Source: Isoetes taiwanensis
Taxonomy: Eukaryota; Streptophyta; Lycopodiopsida; Isoetales; Isoetaceae
DNA length: 64,000 nt
NCBI GenBank assembly: GCA_021234155.1
Contig: JAJEKV010000004.1
Location: forward strand, 12,928,716 to 12,992,715
Direction: 5' to 3'
Numbering within the stretch: position 1 is the stretch's first letter; each line of letters begins with the position of its first letter. Shown here in pieces: positions 32,249 through 45,932 of the stretch. Under the pieces are notes generated by a model. It was not told where the DNA came from and did not search any database. It saw only the letters and a program-made list of their open reading frames with translations. Position numbers and translations under genes: made by a program.

Positions 32249-33878
32249 TGTGACGTTCGGGGACGGTATCACGGTCCCGGGGCGATATCTTGCATCTTGC
32301 CTGCGTCCGCAGCGTTACCGCCCACTCGACGCGACGCGCGCTAACGTGTAGCCAGGTGGGTAGCCCTAGGGGGCAACGTGCCAGGAATATGTGCAACTAT
32401 TAATGTGCACATTTTCCAATGTACACATTAACGTGGGCACACATTTCCATGTGGACACTTGATGCCAAGTGGGCCACACCCATAGGTGCAATTAATGTGC
32501 ACATTTTCCAATGTACACATTAATGTGGGCACACATTTCCATGTGGGCACATTTTGCCACCTAGCCATTAAGGGCAAGTGGGCCCATTACCAATTATCCC
32601 ACATGCCTAAAGGGGATAATTGGAAACCCTAGCCAACCCCTTGTCTATTAAGGGAGGGAAACCCTAACTTGCCCGATTTTCGTTTCTAGGGTTTTGGAAC
32701 TCTGTTTTGGCTGCCTCGACAGCCAAAACCGCCTCCCAGACTCTGCCTGAGAGAACTGTACCCTTAGTTTCCCTTGATTCGAGCGTTTCAGCAGGATGGT
32801 CGAGCTCAGATCAGGAGGAGCCACTCAAGGATCAGGTATTTGGCCAATTAGATAGTCTAAACCCTATTTCAGTCATAGAATCAGTAGGTTTAGCCTCTTA
32901 AATAGCCCATAGCAGCCCTCTAGATCTCTAGATAGCAGATTCTAACTAAAGAACCTAACTCTATGATGTAGATTAGATCTAGTTCTTTAGTTCTCTGGGA
33001 AGTATATGGATGATGTATCTCTATGAACTCCTTGTATTGGGAAGGGGGGTAGAGACCTAAAGCTTTGTAGTTGATGCTCCTAGAGTAGCCTCTCTATAGA
33101 TTCGGCCTGTGTACAAGAACCACACCGGGTTGTGGGTGAAGGGGCCAGACTGGCTAAGAAGGAGGTTCATGTCCTGACTCTTGAACGATCCCTCTGGTGT
33201 GTAAGGCCTACCAGGGATCATTGTGACTAGGTCTAATGGCTCACCAGTGAAAAGGGTGAGGCATGGACTCGACACCCGTGAAGTGGTGTACACTTTCCGG
33301 TGGGTTCAATAATACGGCGGTGGCCCTCTAGTCACCTTGAGTCGATGTAGATCTCTCGAGGGAGTGATCCCTTCCGCCCCCCATCGGGCTGGGAGGATGA
33401 AACCCGGGAATAGCCCTTACGGCTATGCATCCGTGAGCTGATCCAGTCCCGACACTTTTCAAAATACTCGCGAAAGTGTGCACGGGGAGGGGCGGATGGA
33501 GTGGACAACCCTATGCCATGTTCATATGCCCAAATCCATTGCCATGAATTACATGCGCAATGAACTCTGGAGACCCAAGCCGTCAGTCATCCCCTTGAGT
33601 CTGAGCCTTGGGTAGAACTCCCCATATGTATTGTGCTCACCTTGTTTATGCAGATGTGATGGGCCACCCTTCGAGGTGGTTATGTACTTATGTTATATAC
33701 TGACATGCCAAGCCGCCCGCAGCAAAGAAATTCCTCGGTGGTTCGGTAAATGACCTCCACTCTTCCCACCGGTTCCGCTGCGCAGCTATGGAGGGCCCCA
33801 CGGGTACGGAGCCGGTAATGGGGATTTAACTCCGATTAGATACTCTGCGGAGTGCACCGTGATGGCAGGGACGCCACA
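32249..33878 (+). repeat. 3' LTR, 1630 bp
   Basis: It begins TGTGACGTTCGG and ends GACGCCACA. The central 1 kb is nearly identical to the 5' LTR, while the first 100 bp and several clusters (for example 33300-33470 and 33705-33870) are strongly altered, including many CAG/CTG to CG changes. Such uneven divergence is not what ageing alone would produce. Confidence 0.93.
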
Positions 33879-33883
33879 ACGCC

Positions 33884-35286
33884 TAAGCCGCAGATCACCG
33901 TGATATGTAGCATCGCGAATTACCACAAAAAAGCCTACCAAATCAGATAAGTGTGGCCCGATTAATTTATTGTACCGCAGGGTAATTATTTGGACCTACT
34001 AACATGCTTGGGTCCTACCCCCCACCCCCACAATAATATTGTCTGAAGCTGAAAATCAGAGAAAATAATGCATTTTATAAGGGTTCAAGACTCGTTGTAC
34101 CTTAAGAGAATGTTGCGATTATACGCTTCATGATCAACTTGTCATATTTGAGCCCTGGAATATTGTTGTAACATATGGAGCTTGTGATCCTTCTCTTTAG
34201 GCCTCCTGGAGATCAAATCCATTATTTGTGAAGCACTTAATCTATTTCTTAATGTCAAAAGAGCCTTGAGAGAGGATATATATCTTTGACATTCCTGAAC
34301 CGCGAAATTTTGTTATAGTTTTCATATGAATCAAAGAATCAATCGAGTGGCATCATAAGACTTAAAAGCCAAGTGGCATCATGTCAAGCAACATTTTATA
34401 TCTTGGGCCGAGTGGCAAGAGCAAGGTATTGGCCAAGTGGCATATTTCTTTACACTTAGAATAAGAAATATGTAACAACTAGAATATAGCATCATGCAAA
34501 TTCTTACTTTACACCTTATTGAATATAGCCAACTGCTCATTTCATTTCTATAGCTTGTTGTATCTTGTTCCATTTGTATCCGGTTCCTCTAGATGAGCCA
34601 ACTTTACGCATTAGCCATACATATACATGTCACACATGTCATGAAAGACTTTGTAATCTTGTCAAATTCCACCCCAGCTTTGTTAATCATTGGAAAAGTT
34701 CTAATTCATTGAATACATCCCAAATGCAAGATAATGAATCACGCACATTGTCAAATGTCACGTATTAGTTATCCCATAAACTTTGAGACAGTTCAACACA
34801 GGCAGATTCATAAAGGTCATTGAACTAAATAGTTTAAGATCCCAATGACACTTTGGTATAACCAATGATCGAAATTCCTAAAAACCCGTCCACGCTAGCC
34901 TTAGCAACAGACCCACTAGCCATGACATCTACCCGAGGTCAATCCTGCGGTAGTCTTATCTGCCCATACTAGGAAATTAATCCACGATGGCACCGAGTTC
35001 TCAATCATCAAGTATTTAGCTCATAACCTAGTCAAATCCATGTTTCAAATTAGACTCAAGTCCTAATTAACAAAGCACCATCATGTTATAATGCATGTCA
35101 TAGACCACTTGTCTATCAGATTTTTAAAGGCCACAAGCCCCGTAACATCCAGCCTAGTTCTTGCATGTTTACACTAGTCATTATGCATACTTATGTGGAA
35201 ATGACCACCTTCTTGTCTATAATTAGCACTCAGCCATTGCCAGCCTTGTACACATTATTACTCAACCTGTGTGTCTACCCCTTAGA
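33884..35286. repeat. Array unit I, right piece
   Basis: It resumes the unit immediately after the retrotransposon's target duplication (TAAGCCGCAG...) and runs to the next CTTTATTAATC landmark. It includes a region homologous to the 3' end of the Penelope-like RT gene (about 34090-34240) and part of its intron (GGCCGAGTGGC near 34408). Confidence 0.9.
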
Positions 35287-38200
35287 CTTTATTAATCATA
35301 AAAAATGAAATATTTTGAAATAAAACTTGGATCATGTCATTACAACATTTGACAAAGGCAAGAGAGATTCTTGAGGGATTCAAAAGCAGTAATGTATTAC
35401 TGTACTTCTACCATAATGGCCAGCATAACTGGAAATCTTAAATCAGCCCTATCGAGAAAGGTATAAATATCCCTAAGTCACAGCAAAATTGACTGCATTG
35501 TATGATGCTTTTAGCAAACTTATATATTCGTTTAGCTGAATACATATGAATAAGACCCTACTACAATTGAAAGTAAAATGTAGCAGTTCTTCCCTCAAAA
35601 AACTCAGTGGTAGCGACTCCATACGAGCCTGATTCCTTCAATCCTCCATAGCTAATCCTTCTTTACCAGCTAGGTCATGAAATCGAAAGCAAAAAGACAA
35701 CAATAAGAGGAGAAACCGGTACCTGCAGCCAAACAACACAACATTAGCATAAGAATAGTAATGAGTGAAGGGCCAAAAGGTACATAAGGTTTCTCAGCTC
35801 TTCGCTGATCACCTATTGTAGCCTTCTTGCCCTCAAATCAATACCAGCTGACAAAATATTAAAGGAAATTAACTATCTAAGAAGCTCCAAGCCTCCGTAT
35901 ATTTTGACATTATTTAGAACCAAGTGGAAAAGCATTTATATCTTATTGTTATGCCACAGCAGACCCAGAACCATGACTGCATACGCAAGAGCTTAAGGGT
36001 ATACATGCATTATAATGCAAGAACTAGAAGATCAATCAAGAATATCCATACACTATCGAAGCACTAGGCTTATATTCAACATTCAAATTGCTGTCATGTT
36101 CCTTTCAGAACCAACTGCTATGCAACAACAAGAAGAAATGATACGTTATTTAAAAGAATGAATATGAATATAAGAGGTTAAAACAAACCCAACAGAGAAA
36201 GACCTTGCCTCCTTATGCAAGAACTCGAAGCAAAGTATTTTGAGCTTAAAATATGTTTACAGCATAGTCAAACCTGAATGTTTACAAGTTCCCATTCAAG
36301 GTCGTGTATCTGGGACAGTATTCTTGAAGCAGGATCCAACTTGGTTGCTTCCATCACTATTATGCCTGCCCGTGTATTTCCATTTGTGCCACTGGTGCTT
36401 CAGCCCAACACTTCACTCAGTATTCATATCTACTTTCTCTAACTCATTGATCTCCAGGCAAACCCGGGATAGCAGCAAGCCCAGTAAACATCTGTATTAT
36501 ATTCATCTGGAAAACGTCTTGTCCAGGGCATTAACTCCCGCCCAATGCTTGTACCACAGTAATAACAGCCATTTGATTCCAGCCTGTGGACTTACCAACT
36601 CCACCGAAATCTTAAACCTAGGTCATAGCATAGATTTACTGTCCATGTCTAAGGCCTATGGAATCATAAAAGTTTCTAGTTGTGGCAATGGTTATGTCAG
36701 AATACCACACCTCAAACACCAGACACTGCATCAGAATAAGACGTTTTGCATATAATCCCTTACCACTGTGGTGTTCAGTCAGGATTAATGGCCGTAGACC
36801 CAGCCTTGCTCGTGTAGAGCGTCTCCATAGTCCATAGGTTTGTACCCTAAACCCAACTACGATAATTTGTGGAGTTGAGTAAAAACCACATTTCTGGCAC
36901 CACTTGTTAAAGTTAAGCCTAAGTGAGCCAAGTCCCTGCCCTTAGAACTATAGTCATACACTTATCAAAAGTAAGACAATATCTTAGAATTACCCATGTA
37001 CAAATAAAAAACTTTAGATTTAAGCATCTGCATAAAGACCATAGGTATACGCACAAGCCTTCATGCCTAAGCCGCAGTATCACTCAGATATGTAGCATTG
37101 CAATTGTTTACTAATATAAAAAAAGCCTACCAACCGTAGGATAAGTGTGGCCCGATTAATTTATTGTGTTCGCAGGGGGGTAATTATTTGGACCCCTACC
37201 CACACAGTTGGGGTCCTACCCTTACCCTATTAATATTGTCTGAAGCTGAAAATCAGAGAAAATAATGCATTTTATAAGGGTTCAAGACTCGTTGTACCTT
37301 AAGAGAATGTTGCGATTATACGCTTCATGATCAACTTGTCATATTTGAGCCCTGGAATATTGTTGTAACATATGGAGCTTGTGATCCTTCTCTTTAGGCC
37401 TCGGAGATCAAATCCATTATTTGTGAAGCACTTAATCTATTTCTTAATGTCAGCAGCCGCCTTGAGAGGATATATATCTTTGACATTCCTGAACCGCGAA
37501 ATCTGTTATAGTTTTCATATGAATCAAAGAATCAGTCGAGTGGCATCATAAGACTTAAAGCCAAGTGGCATCATGTCAAGCAACATTTTATATCTTGGGC
37601 CGAGTGGCAAGAGCAAGGTATTGGCCAAGTGGCATATTTCTTTACACTTAGAATAAGAAATATGTAACAACTAGAATATAGCATCATGCAAATTCTTACT
37701 TTACACCTTATTGAATATAGCCAACTGCTCATTTCATTTCTATAGCTTGTTGTATCTTGTTCCATTTGTATCAGTTCCTCTAGATGAGCCAACTTTACGC
37801 ATTAGCCAGCCATATACATGTCACACATGTCATGAAAGACTTTTGTAATCTTGTCAAATTCCACCCCAGCTTTGTTAATCATTGGAAAAGTTCTAATTCA
37901 TTGAATACATCCCAAATGCAAGATAATGAATCCTGCACATTGTCAAATGTCACGTATTAGTTATCCCATAAACTTTGAGATAGTTCAACACAGCAGATTC
38001 ATAAAGGTCATTGAACTAAATAGTTTAAGATCCCAATGACACTGGTATAACCAATGATCAGAAATTCCTAAAAAAACCCAGTCCACGCTAGCCTTAGCAA
38101 CAGCCCACTAGCCATGACATCTACCCAGGTCAATCCCTGCGGTAGTCTTATCTGCCCATACTAGGAAATTAATCCACGATGGCACTGAGTTCTCAATCAT

Positions 38201-38476
38201 CAAGTATTTAGCTCATAACCTAGTCAAATCCATGTTTCAAATTAGACTCAAGTCCTAATTAACAAAGCACCATCATGTTATATGCATGTCATAGACCACT
38301 GTCTATCAGATTTTTAAAGGCCACAAGCCCTGTAACATCCAGCCTAGTTACTGCATGTTTACACTAGTCATTATGCATACTTATGTGGAAATGACCACCT
38401 TACTGTCTATAATTAGCACTCAGCCATTGCCAGCCTTGTACACATTATTACTCAACCTGTGTGTCTACCCCTTAGA
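35287..38476. repeat. Array unit II, 3190 bp
   Basis: This is a complete, uninterrupted tandem unit. In minus-strand order it carries decayed versions of segments found around the RT gene: intron and RT 3'-end homology, then remnants of the upstream exon-like pieces (including the KKATIGDQRRAEKP segment near 35790-35830). It is therefore a deletion derivative of the RT element. An open plus-strand frame (36240-36755) runs antisense to these remnants and is probably not a gene. Confidence 0.93.
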
Positions 38477-41400
38477 CTTTATTAATCATAAAAAACAGAA
38501 ATATTTTGAAATAAAACTTGGATCATGTCATTACAACATTTGACAAAGGCAAGAGAGATTCTTGAGGGATTCAAAAGCAGTAATGTATTACTGTACTTCT
38601 GCCATAATGGCCAGCATAACTGGAAATCTTAAATCAGCCCTATCAGAAAGGTATAAATATCCCTAAGTCACAGCAAAATTGACTGCATTGTATGATGCTT
38701 TTAGCAAACTTATATATTCGTTTAGCTGAATACATATGAATAAGACCCTACTACAATTGAAAGTAAAATGTAGCAGTTCTTCCCTCAAAAAACTCAGTGG
38801 TAGCGACTCCATACGAGCCTGATTCCTTCAATCCTCCATAGCTAATCCTTCTTTACCAGCTAGGTCATGAAATCGAAAGCAAAAAGACAACAATAAGAGG
38901 AGAAATCGGTACCTGCAGCCAAACAACACAACATTAGCATAAGAATGGTAATGAGTGAAGGGCCAAAAGGTACATAAGGTTTCTCAGCTCTTCGCTGATC
39001 ACCTATTGTAGCCTTCTTGCCCTCAAATCAATACCAGCTGACAAAATATTAAAGGAAATTAACTATCTAAGAAGCTCCAAGCCTCCGTATATTTTGACAT
39101 TATTTAGAACCAAGTGGAAAAGCATTTATATCTTACTGTTATGCCACAACAGACCCAGAACCATGACTGCATACGCAAGAGCTTAAGGGTATACATGCAT
39201 TATAATGCAAGAACTAGAAGATCAATCAAGAATATCCATACACTATCGAAGCACTAGGCTTATATTCAACATTCAAATTGCTGTCACGTTCCTTTCAGAA
39301 CCAACTGCTATGCAACAGCAAGAAGAAATGATATGGTTATTTAAAAGAATGAATATGAATATAAGAGGTTAAGACAAACCCAACAGAGAAAGACCTTGCC
39401 TCCTTATGCAAGAACTTGAAGCAAAGTATTTTGAGCTTAAAATATGTTACAGCATAGTCAAACCTGAATGTTTACAAGTTCCCATTCAAGGTCGTGTATC
39501 TGGGACAGTATTCTTGAAGCAGGATCCAACTTGGTTGCTTCCATCACTATTCTGCCTGCCCGTGTATTTCCATTTGTGCCACTGGTGCTTCAGCCCAGCA
39601 CTTCACTCAGTATTCATATCTACTTTCTCTAACTCATTGATCTCCAGGCAAACCCGGGATAGCAGCAAGCCCAGTAAACATCTGTATTATATTCATCTGG
39701 AAAACGTCTTGTCCAGGGCATTAACTCCCGCCCAATGCTTGTACCACAGTAATAACAGCCATTTGATTCCAGCCTGTGGACTTACCAACTCCACCAAAAT
39801 CTTAAATCTAGGTCATAGCATAGATTTACTGTCCATGTCTAAGGCCTATGGAATCATAAAAGTTTCTAGTTGTGGCAATGGTTATGTCGGAATACCACAC
39901 CTCTCAAACACCAGACACTGCATCAGAATAAGACGTTTTGCATATAATCCCTTACCACTGTGGTGTTCAGTCAGGATTAATGGCCATAGACCCAGCCTTG
40001 CTCGTGTAGAGCGTCTCCATAGTCCATAGGTCTGTACCCTAAACCCAACTACGATAATTTGTGGAGTTGAGTAAAAACCACATTTCTGGCACCACTTGTT
40101 AAAGTTAAGCCTAAGTGAGCCAAGTCCCTGCCCTTAGAACTATAGTCATACACTTATCAAAAGTAAGACAATATCTTAGAATTACCCATGTACAAATAAA
40201 AAACTTTAGATTTAAGCATCTGCATAAAGACCATAGGTATACGCACAAGCCTTCATGCATAAGCCGCAGTATCACTCAGATATGTAGCATTGCAATTGTT
40301 TACTAATATAAAAAAAGCCTACCTCCAACCGTAGGATAAGTGTGGCCCGATTAATTTATTGTGTTCGCAGGGGGGTAATTATTTGAACCCCTACCAACAC
40401 AGTTGGGGTCCTACCCGTACCCTATTAATATTGTCTGAAGCTGAAAATCAGAGAAAATAATGCATTTTATAAGGGTTCAAGACTCGTTGTACCTTAAGAG
40501 AATGTTGCGATTATACGCATCATGATCAACTTGTCATATTTGAGCCCTGGAATATTGTTGTAACATGTGGAGCTTGTGATCCTTCTCTTTAGGCCTCGGA
40601 GATCAAATCCATTATTTGTGAAGCACTTAATCTATTTCTTAATGTCAGCAGCCGCCTTGAGAGGATATATATCTTTGACATTCCTGAACCGCGAAATCTG
40701 TTATAGTTTTCATATGAATCAAAGAATCAGTCGAGTGGCATCATAAGACTTAAAGCCAAGTGGCATCATGTCAAGCAACATTTTATATCTTGGGCCGAGT
40801 GGCAAGAGCAAGGTATTGGCCAAGTGGCATATTTCTTTACACTTAGAATAAGAAATATGTAACAACTAGAATATAGCATCATGCAAATTCTTACTTTACA
40901 CCTTATTGAATATAGCCAACTGCTCATTTCATTTCTATAGCTTGTTGTATCTTGTTCCATTTGTATCAGTTCCTCTAGATGAGCCAACTTTACGCATTAG
41001 CCAGCCATATACATGTCACACATGTCATGAAAGACTTTTGTAATCTTGTCAAATTCCACCCCAGCTTTGTTAATCATTGGAAAAGTTCTAATTCATTGAA
41101 TACATCCCAAATGCAAGATAATGAATCCTGCACATTGTCAAATGTCACGTATTAGTTATCCCATAAACTTTGAGACAATTCAACACAGCAGATTCATAAA
41201 GGTCATTGAACTAAATACTTGAGTTTAAGATCCCAATGACACTGGTATAACCAATGATCAGAAATTCCTAAAAAAAACCAGTCCACGCTAGCCTTAGCAA
41301 CAGCCCACTAGCCATGACATCTACCCAGGTCAATCCCTGCGGTAGTCTTATCTGCCCATACTAGGAAATTAATCCACGATGGCACTGAGTTCTCAATCAT

Positions 41401-41676
41401 CAAGTATTTAGCTCATAACCTAGTCAAATCCATGTTTCAAATTAGACTCAAGTCCTAATTAACAAAGCACCATCATGTTATACGCATGTCATAGACCACT
41501 GTCTATCAGATTTTTAAAGGCCACAAGCCCTGTAACATCCAGCCTAGTTACTGCATGTTTACACTAGTCATTATGCATACTTATGTGGAAATGACCACCT
41601 TACTGTCTAAAATTAGCACTCAGCCATTGCCAGCCTTGTACACACTATTACTCAACCTGTGTGTCTACCCCTTAGA
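38477..41676. repeat. Array unit III, 3200 bp
   Basis: This complete tandem unit is about 98-99% similar to unit II by eye. It shares the same internal landmarks and ends at the next CTTTATTAATC. Confidence 0.93.
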
Positions 41677-44600
41677 CTTTATTAATCATAAAAAACAGAA
41701 ATATTTTGAAATAAAACTTGGATCATGTCATTACAACATTTGACAAAGGCAAGAGAGATTCTTGAGGGATTCAAAAGCAGTAATGTATTACCGTACTTCT
41801 GCCATAATGGCCAGCATAACTGGAAATCTTAAATCAGCCCTATCAGAAAGGCATAAATATCCCTAAGTCACAGCAAAATTGACTGCATTGTATGATGCTT
41901 TTAGCAAACTTATATATTCGTTTAGCTGAATACATATGAATAAGACCCTACTACAATTGAAAGTAAAATGTAGCAGTTCTTCCCTCAAAAAACTCAGTGG
42001 TAGCGACTCCATACGAGCCTGATTCCTTCAATCCTCCATAGCTAATCCTTCTTTACCAGCTAGGTCATGAAATCGAAAGCAAAAAGACAACAATAAGAGG
42101 AGAAACCGGTACCTGCAGCCAAACAACACAACATTAGCATAAGAATGGTAATGAGTGAAGGGCCAAAAGGTACATAAGGTTTCTCAGCTCTTCGCTGATC
42201 ACCTATTGTAGCCTTCTTGCTCCAAGCCTCCGTATATTTTGACATTATTTAGAACCAAGTGGAAAAGCATTTATATCTTACTGTTATGCCACAACAGACC
42301 CAGAACCATGACTGCATACGCAAGAGCTTAAGGGTATACATGCATTATAATGCAAGAACTAGAAGATCAATCAAGAATGTCCATACACTATCGAAGCACT
42401 AGGCTTATATTCAACATTCAAATTGCTGTCATGTTCCTTTCAGAACCAACTGCTATGCAACAACAAGAAGAAATGATATGTTATTTAAAAGAATGAATAT
42501 GAATATAAGAGGTTAAAACAAACCCAACAGAGAAAGACCTTGCCTCCTTATGCAAGAACTCGAAGCAAAGTATTTTGAGCTTAAAATATGTTTACAGCAT
42601 AGTCAAACCTGAATGTTTACAAGTTCCCATTCAAGGTCGTGTATCTGGGACAGTATTCTTGAAGCAGGATCCAACTTGGTTGCTTCCATCACTATTCTGC
42701 CTGCCCGTGTATTTCCATTTGTGCCACTGGTGCTTCAGCCCAGCACTTCACTCAGTATTCATATCTACTTTCTCTAACTCGTTGATCACCAGGCAAATCC
42801 GGGATAGCAGCAAGCCGAGTAAACATCTGTATTATATTCATCTGGAAAACGTCTTGTCCAGGGCATTAACTCCCGCCCAATGCTTGTACCACAGTAATAA
42901 CAGTCATTTGATTCCAGCCTGTGGATTTACCAACTCCACCGAAATCTTAAACCTAGGTCATAGCATAGATTTACTCTCCATGTCTAAGGCCTATAGAGTC
43001 GTAAAAGTTTCTAGTTGTGGCAATGGTTGTGTCAGAATACCACACCTCAAACACCAGACACTGCATCAGAATAAGACGTTTTGCATATAATCCCTTACCA
43101 CTGTGGTGTTCAGTCAGGATTAATGGCCGCAGACCCAGCCTTGCTCGTGTAGAGCGTCTCCATAGTCCATAGGTATGTACCCTAAACCCAACTACGATAA
43201 TTTGTGGAGTTGAGTAAAAACCACATTTCTGGCACCACTTGTTAAAGTTAAGCCTAAGTGAGCCAAGTCCCTGCCCTTAGAACTATAGTCATACACTTAT
43301 CAAAAGTAAGACAATATCTTAGAATTACCCATGTACAAATAGAAAACTTTAGATTTAAGCATCTGCATAAAGACCATAGGTATACGCACAAGCCTTCATG
43401 CCTAAGCCGCAGTATCATTGTTTACTAATATAAAAAAAGCCTACCTCCAACCGTAGGATAAGTGTGGCCCGATTAATTTATTGTGTTCGCAGGGGGGTAA
43501 TTATTTGAACCCCTACCAACACAGTTGGGGTCCTACCCGCATACCCTATTAATATTGTCTCAAGCTGAAAATCGAGAAAATAATGCATTTTATAAGGGTT
43601 CAAGACTCGTTGTACCTTAAGAGAATGTTGCGATTATAATTTTATCATGATCAACTTGTCATATTTGAGCCCCGGAATATTGTTGTAACATATGGAGCTT
43701 GTGATCCTTCTCTTTAGGCCTCGGAGATCAAATCCATTATTTGTGAAGCACTTAATCTATTTCTTAATGTCAGCAGCCGCCTTGAGAGGATATATATCTT
43801 TGACATTCCTGAACCGCGAAATCTGTTATAGTTTTCATATGAATCAAAGAATCAGTCGAGTGGCATCATAAGACTTAAAGTCAAGTGGCATCATGTCAAG
43901 CAACATTTTATATCTTGGGCCGAGTGGCAAGAGCAAGGTATTGGCCAAGTGGCATATTTCTTTACACTTAGAATAAGAAATATGTAACAACTAGAATATA
44001 GCATCATGCAAATTCTTACTTTACACCTTATTGAATATAGCCAACTGCTCATTTCATTTCTGTAGCTTGTTGTATCTTGTTCCATTTGTATCAGTTCCTC
44101 TAGATGAGCCAACTTTACGCATTAGCCAGGCATATACATGTCACACATGTCATGAAAACTTTTGTTCTTTGGCAAAAAGTTGCTGATTTTCTACAGCCTA
44201 TTCTGCCACACCAAGAAGATATTTTGGTATGGGTTTGTCATGAAGAAATTAAGGAGTGCAAACTTGTGAACTCTATGTATCAGTTGTTGCTTGATACTGA
44301 TATTCTTCCTCCGTCTAATAAGTGGTCTCTTCAACTTCCTCCTCTTCAATGGCAGAAGGCATGGGACAAGCTACTTCATCCTAAAGTGGCAGTTCTTTGG
44401 TGGCAGATTCTTCATAGGTGTCTGCGGGTTAATGTGCTTGTCCATAAGTTTAACCCTAGATTATCAAATCAGTGTCCAGTATCCAAGCGTGGATCTGAGA
44501 CCATTGAGCATTGCTTTTTCATGTGTGAACACCTTAGACAGGTATGGGACTGGTTGTTTTCCCTTTTTCAGGTTTCACTAACAAGTCAACAACTGCTTTT

Positions 44601-45437
44601 GGCAATTTACCCAAGTACCTGGACAGAGTTACAAGGCCAGGCTTTTCATCTAGCAGCAGGATGGTTGCTTTGGACTATCTAGAAAAGACGAAGATTGGTA
44701 ATCTTCAAAGGTCTGGATGTGGCAGATAATCGTGTTCTCCAAGAAGCTCAAGGTTACATTGTAAAGTCGTATCATTGTTCTTCACTTGCCCCTCGCAAGA
44801 GGCGATTGATTTTTGAGGAGTTTTTGGATGTGCACTCTTATGCTTAGGCAGGTTGCTTCACTCGGTGGGTCTCCGCTTATCCGCTGAGATTTTATTCCTG
44901 TCTCTGCATTTATACTTGTATTTGACTCTTTGATTGAATAAAGTCTGACGTCCTTCAACAAAAAAAAAATGAAAACTTTTGTAATCTTGTCAAATTCCAC
45001 CCCAGCTTTGTTAATCATTGGAAAAGTTCTAATTCATTGAATACATCCCAAATGCAAGATAATGAATCCTGCACATTGTCAAATGTCACGTATTAGTTAT
45101 CCTATAAACTTTGAGACAGTTCAACACAGCAGATTCATAAAGGTCATTGAACTAAATACTTGAGTTTAAGATCCCAATGACACTGGTATAACCAATGATC
45201 AGAAATTCCTAAAAAAACCCAGTCCACGCTAGCCTTAGCAACAGCCCACTAGCCATGACATCTACCCAAGTCAATCCCTGCGGTAGTCTTATCTGCCCAT
45301 ACTAGGAAATTAATCCACGATGGCACTGAGTTCTCAATCATCAAGTATTTAGCTCATAACCTAGTCAAATCCATGTTTCAAATTAGACTCAAGTCCTAAT
45401 TAACAAAGCACCATCATGTTATACGCATGTCATAGAC
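41677..45437. repeat. Array unit IV, interrupted by a LINE and with a small internal deletion
   Basis: This unit matches units II and III but lacks about 60 bp near 42220 (CCTCAAATCAATACCAGC... removed). It contains a LINE insertion at 44166-44968 and stops at ACTGTCTA, where a deletion joins it to a later part of the next unit. Confidence 0.9.
44166..44968 (+). mobile_element. 5'-truncated LINE with RT zinc-binding domain and poly(A)
   Basis: The 803-bp insertion is flanked by a 14-bp duplication (ATGAAAACTTTTGT at 44152-44165 and 44969-44982) and ends in a short A run, the hallmarks of target-primed reverse transcription. Its coding remnant contains the zf-RVT module found C-terminal to plant L1-type RTs: KVAVLWWQILHRCLRVNVLV, then Cys (NQCP) and HCFFMCEHLRQVW. 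The rest of the LINE is missing at the 5' side, so it is dead on arrival. Confidence 0.95.
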
Positions 45438-45911
45438 CACTGTCTAAGGCCTATGGAATCATAAAAGTTTCTAGTTGTGGCAATGGTTATGTCAGAATAC
45501 CACACCGCAAACACCAGACACTGCATCAGAATAAGACGTTTTGCATATAATCCCTTACCACTGTGGTGTTCAGTCAGGATTAATGGCCGTAGACCCAGCC
45601 TTGCTCGTGTAGAGCGTCTCCATAGTCCATAGGTCTGTACCCTAAACCCAACTACGATAATTTGTGGAGTTGAGTAAAAACCACATTTCTGGCACCACTT
45701 GTTAAAGTTAAGCCTAAGTGAGCCAAGTCCCTGCCCTTAGAACTATAGTCATACACTTATCAAAAGTAAGACAATATCTTAGAATTACCCATGTACAAAT
45801 AAAAAACTTTAGATTTAAGCATCTGCATAAAGACCATAGGTATACGCACAAGCCTTCATGCCTAAGCCGCAGTATCACTCAGATATGTAGCATTGCAATT
45901 GTTTACTAATT
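45438..45911. repeat. Array unit V, partial
   Basis: After the junction at TGTCTA, the sequence matches the part of a unit starting AAGGCCTATGGAATC (as at 39840) and ends at TTTACTAAT before a long A run. About 1.5 kb that should precede it is missing. Confidence 0.9.
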
Positions 45912-45932
45912 AAAAAAAAAAAAAAAAAAAAA
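45912..45932. repeat. A21 homopolymer at the array/RT-element junction
   Basis: Array sequence normally reads ACTAATATAAAAAAAGCC here. Instead it enters a 21-A run and emerges in sequence matching 57898 onward, which in the parent also follows an A run. The join looks like a deletion between two A runs. Confidence 0.9.

Larger units (their letters stand above)
20577..33878 (+). mobile_element. 13.3-kb Ty3/chromovirus-type LTR retrotransposon carrying a histone H3-like gene
   Basis: Two LTRs (20577-22231 and 32249-33878) start TGTGAC and end CACA. They enclose a tRNA-iMet primer binding site, two extra ORFs, gag, zinc knuckle, protease, RT, RNase H remains, integrase, a chromodomain-like tail and a polypurine tract. 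Five-base duplications flank the insertion (ATGCC at 20572-20576, ACGCC at 33879-33883, one mismatch). Uninterrupted array units read CATGCCTAAGCCGCAG across the site. The order protease-RT-RNase H-integrase-chromodomain defines the chromovirus branch. Extra ORFs between the LTR and gag, each with its own promoter-like module, are unusual. gag and pol are broken by frameshifts; the H3-like ORF is intact. Confidence 0.95.

Noticed and set aside
36240-40029. Long plus-strand ORFs repeated in array units (36240-36755, 39406-40029, 42575-43090)
   Set aside because: They lie antisense to decayed exon-like segments of the RT element, are broken in unit I, and have no recognisable domain. Their repetition simply follows from the tandem array.
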